A stretch of 6,863 nt of DNA, from positions 1-6,863 of the forward strand of contig JAIRLA010000118.1 in NCBI GenBank assembly GCA_031259795.1. The letters are read 5' to 3'. Shown in pieces: positions 1 to 4,836 of the stretch (positions are counted from its first letter, which is position 1; each line of letters begins with the position of its first letter). A program made the position numbers and the translations under genes. The notes beneath the pieces are model-generated. The model saw nothing but the letters and a program-made list of their open reading frames with translations, was not told where the DNA came from and did no database searches. This stretch comes from Azoarcus sp. Its GTDB lineage: Bacteria > Pseudomonadota > Gammaproteobacteria > Burkholderiales > Rhodocyclaceae.

Positions 1-105
1 GTGCAGTTGCCATGGCTCATCACCAGCTTCTGGTATCGACTGTTCAGTCGAGCATCCGTAAATTCTGTCTCATACCGACAGAATGTAACCGAATTCCGGG
101 GTGTG
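1..105 (-). mobile_element. Possible N-terminal fragment of an IS4-type transposase (partial, runs off left edge)
   Basis: On the minus strand this stretch is an open frame containing ETEFTDARLNSRYQKLV, followed by MSHGNC at the window edge. The block DARLN-x-RYQ resembles the N-terminal segment of IS4/Tn5-like DDE transposases, which commonly read D-x-RL-x-x-RY/RL. That is family knowledge recalled, not a database hit. Only about 35 codons are visible, and the catalytic DDE core would lie outside the window. I find no in-frame ATG, GTG or TTG with a ribosome site near the expected start. The copy may therefore be truncated or decayed, or my reading may be wrong. The upper boundary is arbitrary. 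Confidence 0.33.
62..84. repeat. Perfect 8-bp inverted repeat
   Basis: ATTCTGTC (62-69) and GACAGAAT (77-84) are perfect inverted copies around a 7-nt centre. No T-run follows on either strand, so it is not a typical intrinsic terminator. It could be an operator-like palindrome or part of the end of the putative transposon at the left edge. Its role is unknown. Confidence 0.4.
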
Positions 106-117
106 TAGATACCTATG

Positions 118-191
118 CCCCGCTTGCGGGGGAGGGTGCCCCGTCAGGGGCGGGAGAGGGTTTCCTTCCATGCGGAGCGCAGCGACGCTGA
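118..191 (+). repeat. Dispersed GC-rich double-hairpin repeat, left copy
   Basis: The element holds two small hairpins. CCCCG/CGGGG pairs around 118-131, and GCCCC/GGGGC pairs at 138-142 with 147-151. A purine-rich GGGAGAGGG stretch follows, and the copy ends in GCGCAGCGACGCTGA. An inverted second copy lies at 594-671. Repeats of this general look, a GGGGGAGGG core with a small variable hairpin, are widespread between genes in GC-rich proteobacteria. It is non-coding and probably a REP-like or MITE-like sequence. Confidence 0.75.
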
Positions 192-222
192 TTTCTTTGC
201 AGTGGGGAGTGGACAGGCGGCC

Positions 223-240
223 TTGACTTGGTAACACCAC
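223..240 (+). repeat. 14-bp direct repeat, copy 1 (matches the 3' end of the TrbK-like gene)
   Basis: TTGACTTGGTAACA at 223-236 recurs at 475-488, exactly 252 bp later. In the second copy it encodes the last residues and stop (L-T-W-stop) of the small lipoprotein gene. Here too it reads L-T-W-stop in an open frame. The next bases are similar (CCAC against TCAT). It may be the leftover 3' end of a lost tandem copy of the gene. Confidence 0.55.
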
Positions 241-255
241 TGAGGAGAACTTAAC

Positions 256-486
256 ATGAATAAAACGTCCGTTTTGTTTCTAGCATCAATTGCTGCCACC
301 ATCGTTGCAGGTTGCAGCGATGACCAACCGCCTGCTCAGACTCGGGCTTTCGAAGTCAACGACGAGAACTGCGCGTCGGAGAACCTCTTGGCGATCAAGG
401 ATAAAACAGCGCAACAAAAACTCGCAGACGCATGCGCACGAAGAACAAATTTCAAGAAAAGTGATGAAAAGACTTTGACTTGGTAA
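256..486 (+). CDS. Small lipoprotein resembling TrbK entry-exclusion protein
   Basis: This encodes a 76-residue predicted lipoprotein. A short charged start (MNK) and hydrophobic stretch lead to a lipobox VAGC, giving lipidated Cys20; Ser at +2 favours the outer membrane. The mature part has the pattern F-E-V-N-x-E-N-C, then IKDK, C-A-R-R, F-K-K-S and a terminal W. That recalls TrbK/EexN-type entry-exclusion lipoproteins of conjugative plasmids, which block redundant mating into the host cell. The assignment is by recalled family pattern only. Cys39 and Cys60 could form a disulfide. The ATG at 256 has GAGGAG at 242-247. By hand count the gene is about 47% GC, far below the moa genes, which suggests foreign origin. 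No other tra or trb gene is in the window, so it is an orphan, possibly left from an integrated element. Confidence 0.6.
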   Translation: MNKTSVLFLASIAATIVAGCSDDQPPAQTRAFEVNDENCASENLLAIKDKTAQQKLADACARRTNFKKSDEKTLTW

Positions 487-492
487 CATCAT
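475..492 (+). repeat. 14-bp direct repeat, copy 2
   Basis: This is the second copy of TTGACTTGGTAACA, covering the last codons and stop of the TrbK-like gene. With the copy at 223 it brackets the gene in a 252-bp unit, which equals 84 codons. Confidence 0.55.
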
Positions 493-593
493 ATTAGAGC
501 AGATTAGCAAATGGAAGCGCATATCCTACGTCATGTAGCGCTCAAGTGATGGGAAAAGGGTGGATGTTCTCTTCTTCCCTCCCCCTTTTTCAG

Positions 594-671
594 TCAGCGG
601 CGCTGCGCGCCGGGTGGAACGACGCCCTCTCCCGCCCTTCGGGCACCCTCCCCCGCCGAGCGGGGGAGGGG
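594..671 (-). repeat. Dispersed GC-rich double-hairpin repeat, right (inverted) copy
   Basis: Read on the minus strand this aligns with 118-191 almost end to end, closing with GCGCAGCGCCGCTGA. It has a perfect 11-bp stem (646-656 with 660-670, loop CGA) and a smaller stem (634-637 with 641-644, loop TTC). The small hairpin differs in sequence from the left copy but keeps its pairing. The two copies face each other around the TrbK-like gene. Confidence 0.75.
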
Positions 672-688
672 AATCCATCGGAAGAACT

Positions 689-740
689 CGTCATTGCGAA
701 GGGAGAGGATTGCCGCGTCGCGGCGCGCTTCGCAATGACG
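689..740. repeat. Palindromic dispersed repeat upstream of moaA
   Basis: Perfect 13-bp arms CGTCATTGCGAAG (689-701) and CTTCGCAATGACG (728-740) enclose an inner palindrome GCCGCG-T-CGCGGC (712-724). Sequences of the CGTCATTGCGA...TCGCAATGACG type are common dispersed repeats between bacterial genes. It sits about 50 bp before moaA and would fold strongly if transcribed. No coding role is apparent. Confidence 0.75.
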
Positions 741-792
741 CGTTTCCAGGGGCCGCGCCGCTCCAGATTTGATCCCTGATGCAGGAGAGACG

Positions 793-1839
793 ATGCGCGA
801 AAAATCTTTCAGTCCGCCGTGCCCGGACAGCTTGCAACGCCCCTTGCGCGACTTGCGCATTTCGGTGACGGATCGCTGCAACCTGCGCTGCGCCTATTGC
901 ATGCCGCAGGAAGTTTTCGGGCGCGAGTTCGTCTTCCTGCGTCACGCCGATCTCCTGCGTTTCGAGGAAATCATCCGCGTCGCCCGGCAATGCATCGCTT
1001 TGGGCGTGCGCAAGATTCGCCTCTCCGGCGGGGAGCCGTTGCTGCGCCACGGCATCGAGCGGCTGGTCGAAATGCTGGCCGGGCTTTGCGGCGAAGATGG
1101 CAAACCCATCGAAATCGCCATGACCAGCAATGGCACCTTGCTGGCCAGAAAAGCGCGCGACCTGAAAAACGCCGGCCTCGCGCGCCTGAACATCAGCCTC
1201 GACGCGCTGGACGAGACGATTTTCCAGCGCCTGAGCGGCAAGCGCGCTCCGGTCAGCGCCGTGCTCGAAGGCATCGCCGCCGCCCAGGCGGCGGGACTCG
1301 CGCCGGTCAAGGTCAACACCGTCGTCAAACGCGGCATCAACGAAAGCGAAATCCTGCCGCTGATCCGCCATTTTCGCCACACCGGCGTCATCATCCGCTT
1401 CATCGAATACATGGATGTCGGCCTCAGCAACGGCTGGCGGCTCGACGATGTGGTCACGGCGCGCGAAATCCTGGCGAGAATCGACGCCGAATATCCGCTG
1501 CAACCCGTCGCCGCCCGCTATCCGGGCGAAGTGGCGAAACGCTGGGAATTCGCGGATGGCGGCGGCGAAATCGGTGTCATCGCCTCGGTGACGCAAGCGT
1601 TTTGTCACGAATGCGGGCGTCTGCGCCTTTCCACGGATGGTAAGCTCTATACCTGCCTTTTCGCTGGCGAGGGCGCCGATCTGCGCGGCATGCTGCGCGC
1701 CCCGGACAGCAGCGACGAAGGACTGTACCGGCGCATCGCCGCCATCTGGCGCGGACGCGGCGAGCGCTATTCGCAACAACGCCACATCCTGGCGGGGAAA
1801 ACCGCCGGGAAAGTCGAAATGTCTTACATTGGCGGCTGA
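793..1839 (+). CDS. moaA: GTP 3',8-cyclase MoaA
   Basis: MoaA is a radical-SAM enzyme that converts GTP to 3',8-cyclo-GTP, the first step of molybdenum cofactor synthesis, in the cytoplasm. The 348-residue protein has the radical-SAM cluster motif C-N-L-R-C-A-Y-C (Cys29, 33, 36) and the SAM-binding SGGEP loop (residues 78-82). The second, substrate-binding cluster shows FCHEC...TCLF (Cys271, 274, 288). It ends in KVEMSYIGG; the C-terminal Gly-Gly is needed for activity in this family. Length is normal. I chose the ATG at 793 because AGGAGA (783-788) precedes it and the family N-terminus is short; an in-frame TTG at 769 is less likely. The residue after the second CxxC is Gly where E. coli has Asn. 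moaC follows 30 bp downstream in the same operon. Confidence 0.97.
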   Translation: MREKSFSPPCPDSLQRPLRDLRISVTDRCNLRCAYCMPQEVFGREFVFLRHADLLRFEEIIRVARQCIALGVRKIRLSGGEPLLRHGIERLVEMLAGLCGEDGKPIEIAMTSNGTLLARKARDLKNAGLARLNISLDALDETIFQRLSGKRAPVSAVLEGIAAAQAAGLAPVKVNTVVKRGINESEILPLIRHFRHTGVIIRFIEYMDVGLSNGWRLDDVVTAREILARIDAEYPLQPVAARYPGEVAKRWEFADGGGEIGVIASVTQAFCHECGRLRLSTDGKLYTCLFAGEGADLRGMLRAPDSSDEGLYRRIAAIWRGRGERYSQQRHILAGKTAGKVEMSYIGG

Positions 1840-1855
1840 CGCGGCGGTTTTTCGC

Positions 1856-1872
1856 AAAAGGATGTTTTCTTG
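1856..1872 (+). promoter_or_regulatory. Ribosome binding site and TTG start of moaC
   Basis: AAAAGGA (1856-1862) lies 7 nt before TTG (1870-1872). The nearby ATG at 1862 is out of frame. This spacing decides the start of moaC in favour of the rare TTG codon, which may reduce its translation relative to its neighbours. Confidence 0.7.
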
Positions 1873-2391
1873 GACGAGCCCGATCTGAGCCATTTTTCCG
1901 CCGCTGGACGCGCCCGCATGGTCGACGTCTCCGCCAAGGCGGAAAGCCGGCGCATGGCGATCGCCAGCGGCATCTTGCGCATGCTGCCGGCGACACTGGA
2001 GCGCATCCGCGCCGGCACGCTTGCCAAGGGGAACGTGCTTGCCGTCGCCGATGTCGCGGCGGTCATGGCCGCCAAGCGCACCTCCGAGCTGATCCCGATG
2101 TGCCATCCCTTGCCGCTTTCCGGCGTGGAAGTCGAATTCGGCGAAATCCTCGCGCCGGACGGCGAAGGCCGTCCCGGCATCGAGACGCGAGTCGGCGTGC
2201 GTTGCAACGGATCGACCGGTGTCGAAATGGAAGCGCTGTGCGCCGCCGCCGCCGCCCTGCTGACCATTTACGATATGTGCAAGGCCATCGACCGGGGCAT
2301 GCGCATCGAACGCCTGCAACTGGAAGAAAAGCGCGGCGGCAAGAGCGGTACCTGGCGGCGCGGCGAACCTGTCCGGGAAACATCGCCATGA
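1870..2391 (+). CDS. moaC: Cyclic pyranopterin monophosphate synthase MoaC
   Basis: MoaC converts 3',8-cyclo-GTP to cPMP, working directly after MoaA. The 173-residue protein shows the family blocks AAGRARMVDVSAK (11-23), KRTSELIPMCHPLPL (69-83), TGVEMEAL (116-123), YDMCKA (134-139) and GGKSG (156-160). Lys53, His79, Asp135 and Lys138 match catalytic positions of E. coli MoaC (Lys51, His77, Asp128, Lys131). The start is a TTG at 1870. AAAAGGA (1856-1862) lies 7 nt before it, and no in-frame ATG exists between the moaA stop and the conserved N-terminus. The ATG at 1918 would cut off conserved residues. The stop overlaps the moaD start (ATGA), implying translational coupling. Confidence 0.95.
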   Translation: MDEPDLSHFSAAGRARMVDVSAKAESRRMAIASGILRMLPATLERIRAGTLAKGNVLAVADVAAVMAAKRTSELIPMCHPLPLSGVEVEFGEILAPDGEGRPGIETRVGVRCNGSTGVEMEALCAAAAALLTIYDMCKAIDRGMRIERLQLEEKRGGKSGTWRRGEPVRETSP

Positions 2392-2630
2392 TCCAGGTAC
2401 TTTTTTTCGGCCCCGTGGCCGAGCGCATCGGCGCGCGGCAAATCGAAATGGATTTCCGGCAAGGTTTGCGCTGGCAAGACATTTACGGTGAACTGCGTGC
2501 GCATCACCAAGAGGCCTTTGCGCTCGTCTCCATCGTGGCCGTCAACGGCAAGCGGGTCGACGAACAGGACGACACCCCGCTTGCCGACGGCGCCGAAGTC
2601 GTTTTCATGTCGGCTTTTTCCGGAGGCTGA
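2388..2630 (+). CDS. moaD: Molybdopterin synthase small subunit MoaD
   Basis: MoaD is the ubiquitin-like sulfur carrier of molybdopterin synthase. Its C-terminal Gly is thiocarboxylated by a MoeB-type enzyme and donates sulfur to cPMP in the MoaE active site. The 80-residue protein starts MIQVLFFGPVAERIG, the usual first beta-strand of the family. It has the VNGKRVD turn at 52-58 and ends in FMSAFSGG with the required Gly-Gly. Length is typical (about 80). The ATG overlaps the moaC stop by 4 nt and lacks a strong ribosome site, so coupling to moaC is likely. The frame stays open upstream, but that part is only a shadow inside moaC. moaE begins 1 nt after the stop. Confidence 0.95.
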   Translation: MIQVLFFGPVAERIGARQIEMDFRQGLRWQDIYGELRAHHQEAFALVSIVAVNGKRVDEQDDTPLADGAEVVFMSAFSGG

Positions 2631-2631
2631 G

Positions 2632-3057
2632 ATGCCGGACGCGGTACGCCTGCAACTGGAAGACTTTTCGCTGGACGGCGAAATCGCCGCATTGCGCGCC
2701 GCCTCGCGCCGCATCGGCGGCATTGCGGCCTTCCTGGGGTGCGCGCGCGATTTTTCCGGCGGGCGCGCCGTCACCGAAATCCATTTCGATGCCTACGAAA
2801 CCATGGCGCTTGCCGAACTGCAAACCCTGCGCGCCCAGGCGATCTCGCGCTTCGGCCTCATCGACGCGCGCCTCGTGCATCGCCTGGGCGCAGTGCATCC
2901 CGGCGACGACATCGTCCTCATCGCCACCGCCGCCGAACACCGCGCCCCGGCGCTGGACGCCTGTCACTGGCTGATCGACGAACTCAAGGCGCGCGCGCCC
3001 ATCTGGAAAAAAGAAATCTCCCCGCAAGGCAACGCCTGGGTCACGCCGCATCCCTGA
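2632..3057 (+). CDS. moaE: Molybdopterin synthase catalytic subunit MoaE
   Basis: MoaE binds cPMP and, with thiocarboxylated MoaD, forms molybdopterin in a heterotetramer. The 141-residue protein has the family segment GGIAAFLGCARD (29-40, Arg39), Y55 in FDAYETMA, the EHR motif (102-104) and the C-terminal block ELKARAPIWKKE. Lys119 and Lys126 fall at the same numbers as the catalytic lysines of E. coli MoaE. The ATG at 2632 has GGAGG (2622-2626) inside the end of moaD. It is slightly shorter than E. coli MoaE (150), lacking part of the C-terminal tail. It is the last gene of the moa block and converges on the minus-strand protease gene. Confidence 0.95.
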   Translation: MPDAVRLQLEDFSLDGEIAALRAASRRIGGIAAFLGCARDFSGGRAVTEIHFDAYETMALAELQTLRAQAISRFGLIDARLVHRLGAVHPGDDIVLIATAAEHRAPALDACHWLIDELKARAPIWKKEISPQGNAWVTPHP

Positions 3058-3078
3058 CATCGGGTCCCTGACATCGGG
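3051..3078 (+). repeat. 14-bp perfect tandem duplication over the moaE stop
   Basis: TCCCTGACATCGGG occurs twice in direct succession (3051-3064 and 3065-3078). The first copy includes the moaE stop TGA. The duplication lies in the 50-bp gap between convergent moaE and degP. No classic hairpin plus T-run terminator is visible in this gap on either strand. Confidence 0.85.
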
Positions 3079-3107
3079 GATTCGGTCTGCGGCGTGAATC
3101 GGTTGGC

Positions 3108-4562
3108 TCAGTCGATCTTGAGAGGTATGAAGATGCGCGATTCGCCGCGCTGAATCAGAAGGGCGAAACGTTTGCCCGCCCGGTCGATGATCTGGCGGAA
3201 CTGCGCCGCCGAAGAAACCGGCTGGTTGTTCAGCGCCAGGATCACGTCGCCGGTTCGCAGGCCGGCACGGGAAGCCGGGCCGGTGACGGCCTCGACGATC
3301 AGGCCGCCCTTGACGCCCAGACTGGCGGCTTCGCGGGGTTCCAGGGCGCGCACGCCGAGACCGAGCTTGTCGAACTTGCTGCCGCCGCGCGGGTTCTTGT
3401 TGTCGCGGCCGGGCGCGGCGTTTTCCGCGACGAGTTCGTCGAGAACGGCGACGATTTCGCGGCTCTTGCCCTCGCGCCAGATTTCGAGCGCGACTTTGCT
3501 GCCTGGCTGTTTGTCGCCGATGATGCGCGGCAGATCGGCGGATTCGCTCACTTCCTTGCCGTCGACCTTGAGCACGATGTCGCCCGCTTTCAGCCCGGCG
3601 CGGTCGGCGGCGCTGCCCGGTTCGATCTGGGAGACCAACGCCCCGCGCGGCTTGTCGAGGCCGAAGGAGGGGGCCAGTTCCGGACTCACGCCCTGGATGT
3701 AGATGCCCAGCCGCCCACGCTGTACCCGGCCATGCTGGACGAGCTGATCCTTCACGTTCATGGCGACATCGATCGGGATGGCGAAGGAGATGCCCATGAA
3801 GCCGCCGGAGCGCGAATAAATCTGCGAGTTGATCCCGATCACGCGGCCATTGAGATCGAAAAGCGGGCCGCCCGAATTGCCGGGATTGATGGCAACGTCG
3901 GTCTGGATGAAAGGCACGTAGTTTTCATCCGGCAGGCGGCGCGCCTTGGCCGAGATGATGCCGGCGGTCACGGTATGCTCGAAACCGAACGGCGAACCCA
4001 TGGCGATGACCCATTCGCCGACGCGGGCGCGGTCGGCGTCGCCGATGGCGACGGTCGGCAGGCCCTTGGCGTCGATCTTGAGCACGGCGACATCGGTGCG
4101 GCGGTCGAGACCAACCACCCTGGCCTTGAATTCGCGCTTGTCGCTCAGGCGCACGGTGACTTCGGCGCCGTCATCGCTCACCACGTGGGCGTTGGTGAGG
4201 ACGTATCCGTCGCTGCTGACGATGAAGCCGGAACCGATGCCATGGCGGTTGCGGGGAGTGGGCTGGCCGGGGAAACCGGGAATGCCCGGCGACGGCACGC
4301 CGAAACGGCGCAGGAAATCATAGAAAGGATCGTTGGCGAAGGGGTTGTCGCTATCGTCGACCTGGATGGTCTGGTCGACGGTGATATTGACTACGGCGGG
4401 ACCGACCTTGTCGACCAGATCGGCAAAGTCTGGCAGGCCGCGCCGGGCGGAGGCCGCGGCGGCGGCGGTATCGTCGGCATGGGCGGCGGGGATGGAGCCG
4501 TTGTCCGGCAGGCAGGCGGCCAGGGCGAGGGCGAGGACTGTGATGGCAACAGGTTTTTTCAT
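3108..4562 (-). CDS. DegP/MucD-type (Do family) periplasmic serine protease
   Basis: This is a periplasmic HtrA-family protease and chaperone that removes misfolded envelope proteins under stress. It is 484 residues from the ATG at 4560-4562, preceded by AGGAAG. Domains are a signal sequence (1-29), a trypsin-like domain (~45-270) and two PDZ domains (~281-375 and ~398-480). The catalytic triad is visible: His126 in TNAHVV, Asp157 in RTDVAVLK and Ser230 in GNSGGP. The loop rich in Gly/Pro around 88-103 resembles the LA loop of DegP/DegQ. The signal region has both a lipobox (LAAC, Cys17) and a later signal-peptidase-I-like AHA-DD site (29/30), so it may be a lipoprotein or soluble. The frame extends upstream to 4724, but that part looks non-coding. 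I cannot tell degP, degQ and mucD apart by sequence alone. Confidence 0.93.
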   Translation of the reverse strand: MKKPVAITVLALALAACLPDNGSIPAAHADDTAAAAASARRGLPDFADLVDKVGPAVVNITVDQTIQVDDSDNPFANDPFYDFLRRFGVPSPGIPGFPGQPTPRNRHGIGSGFIVSSDGYVLTNAHVVSDDGAEVTVRLSDKREFKARVVGLDRRTDVAVLKIDAKGLPTVAIGDADRARVGEWVIAMGSPFGFEHTVTAGIISAKARRLPDENYVPFIQTDVAINPGNSGGPLFDLNGRVIGINSQIYSRSGGFMGISFAIPIDVAMNVKDQLVQHGRVQRGRLGIYIQGVSPELAPSFGLDKPRGALVSQIEPGSAADRAGLKAGDIVLKVDGKEVSESADLPRIIGDKQPGSKVALEIWREGKSREIVAVLDELVAENAAPGRDNKNPRGGSKFDKLGLGVRALEPREAASLGVKGGLIVEAVTGPASRAGLRTGDVILALNNQPVSSAAQFRQIIDRAGKRFALLIQRGESRIFIPLKID

Positions 4563-4576
4563 GGTCTTCCTGAAAA

Positions 4577-4606
4577 ACGGGTCTGGTTGAAACGGGTCTG
4601 GTTGAA
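4577..4606. repeat. 15-bp perfect tandem repeat in the degP leader
   Basis: ACGGGTCTGGTTGAA occurs twice back to back (4577-4591 and 4592-4606), flanked by A-tracts. On the minus strand it lies just upstream of the protease ribosome site, so it would be in the 5' leader of that mRNA. It may arise from replication slippage. Confidence 0.85.
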
Positions 4607-4646
4607 AAAACGACAAAGCCGCTCGGCGCGGAGTGTCGACGCGACG

Positions 4647-4674
4647 TTTGATGCGATTCTGGCGAAGCTGTTCC
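4647..4674 (-). promoter_or_regulatory. Candidate sigma-E-like promoter for the DegP-type protease
   Basis: On the minus strand GGAAC (4670-4674) is followed 18 nt later by TCAAA (4647-4651). That matches the spacing of RpoE/AlgU-type promoters (GGAACTT, about 16 nt, TCNAA), though the TT after GGAAC is AG here. The predicted start near 4640 gives a leader of roughly 80 nt. degP/mucD genes are classic sigma-E targets, which supports the reading. The match is partial and could be chance. Confidence 0.35.
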
Positions 4675-4725
4675 CAAAATGCGGATGCAACGCAGAAGAT
4701 CAAGCCCCCCCTTGCGGTAAACACG

Positions 4726-4738
4726 TATGCGGAGCATA
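4726..4738. promoter_or_regulatory. LysR-type T-N11-A palindrome in the degP-oxyR gap
   Basis: TATGC-GGA-GCATA is a perfect interrupted palindrome of 13 bp, the T-N11-A form bound by LysR-type regulators. It ends 8 bp before the oxyR -10 box, where the -35 element would be. No good -35 hexamer is visible. Binding of OxyR here could regulate its own promoter, as in several proteobacteria. Confidence 0.4.
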
Positions 4739-4746
4739 TTGTCCAG

Positions 4747-4752
4747 TATAAT
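4747..4752 (+). promoter_or_regulatory. Consensus -10 box (TATAAT) of the oxyR promoter
   Basis: A perfect TATAAT lies 84 bp before the oxyR start codon. No -35 near consensus is found 16-18 bp upstream; that position is occupied by the T-N11-A palindrome. The transcript would start near 4759, just before the leader hairpin. Confidence 0.5.
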
Positions 4753-4767
4753 GACGGGAGTGAAGAG

Positions 4768-4800
4768 TCCCCCGGGCCGCCGCGTCGGCATGCCGGGGGA
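4768..4800 (+). promoter_or_regulatory. Strong hairpin in the oxyR 5' leader
   Basis: TCCCCCGG (4768-4775) pairs with CCGGGGGA (4793-4800). An inner stem GCCG/CGGC (4776-4779 with 4786-4789) closes a 6-nt loop, with a 3-nt bulge (4790-4792). It would begin about 10 nt into the predicted oxyR mRNA. No T-run follows, so it is not a standard terminator. It could stabilise the mRNA or serve as a protein or RNA regulatory site. Confidence 0.55.
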
Positions 4801-4836
4801 GCAAATCACAGAACTACAGCTGGACAGTACATTCTC

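Larger units (their letters stand above)
487..792. other. Intergenic region before moaA
   Basis: This 306-bp gap has no convincing gene. Just after the TrbK-like gene an imperfect stem can form (AGCG/CGCT with CTAC/GTAG, 516-542), but no T-run follows it. A pyrimidine tract ending in five Ts lies at about 570-590. The inverted REP-like copy (594-671) and a palindromic repeat (689-740) fill most of the rest. I could not identify a promoter for the moa operon with confidence. Confidence 0.6.

Noticed and set aside
546..779. Small plus-strand and minus-strand open frames over 546-881
   Set aside because: They read through the dispersed repeats and give repeat-typical peptides (PPPSGGG, RHCEARRDAA), with no conserved start or ribosome site.
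1603..1659. MoaA has Gly after the second CxxC where E. coli has Asn
   Set aside because: That position varies in the family (for example Thr in some MoaA proteins), while all three cluster cysteines and the following arginines are kept. A functional defect is unlikely.
691..2319. Very long (542-codon) open frame on the minus strand opposite moaA and moaC
   Set aside because: It mirrors the GC-rich codon pattern of moaA/moaC, whose products are unmistakable. Its translation is low-complexity and rich in Asp, Ala, Gly and His, with no recognisable family.
4563..4724. 54-residue N-terminal extension of the protease
   Set aside because: It would bury the signal sequence, and it reads through the 15-bp tandem repeat. 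The internal ATG has a ribosome site and a clean signal peptide.
3732..4751. 339-codon plus-strand open frame opposite the protease gene
   Set aside because: It is a GC-bias shadow of the minus-strand DegP-type gene, with no motif and Gly/Asp/Ala-rich composition.
4633..4836. N-terminal extension of OxyR from an upstream ATG
   Set aside because: The extension covers the TATAAT box and leader hairpin and does not resemble OxyR, whose family start is MTLT.
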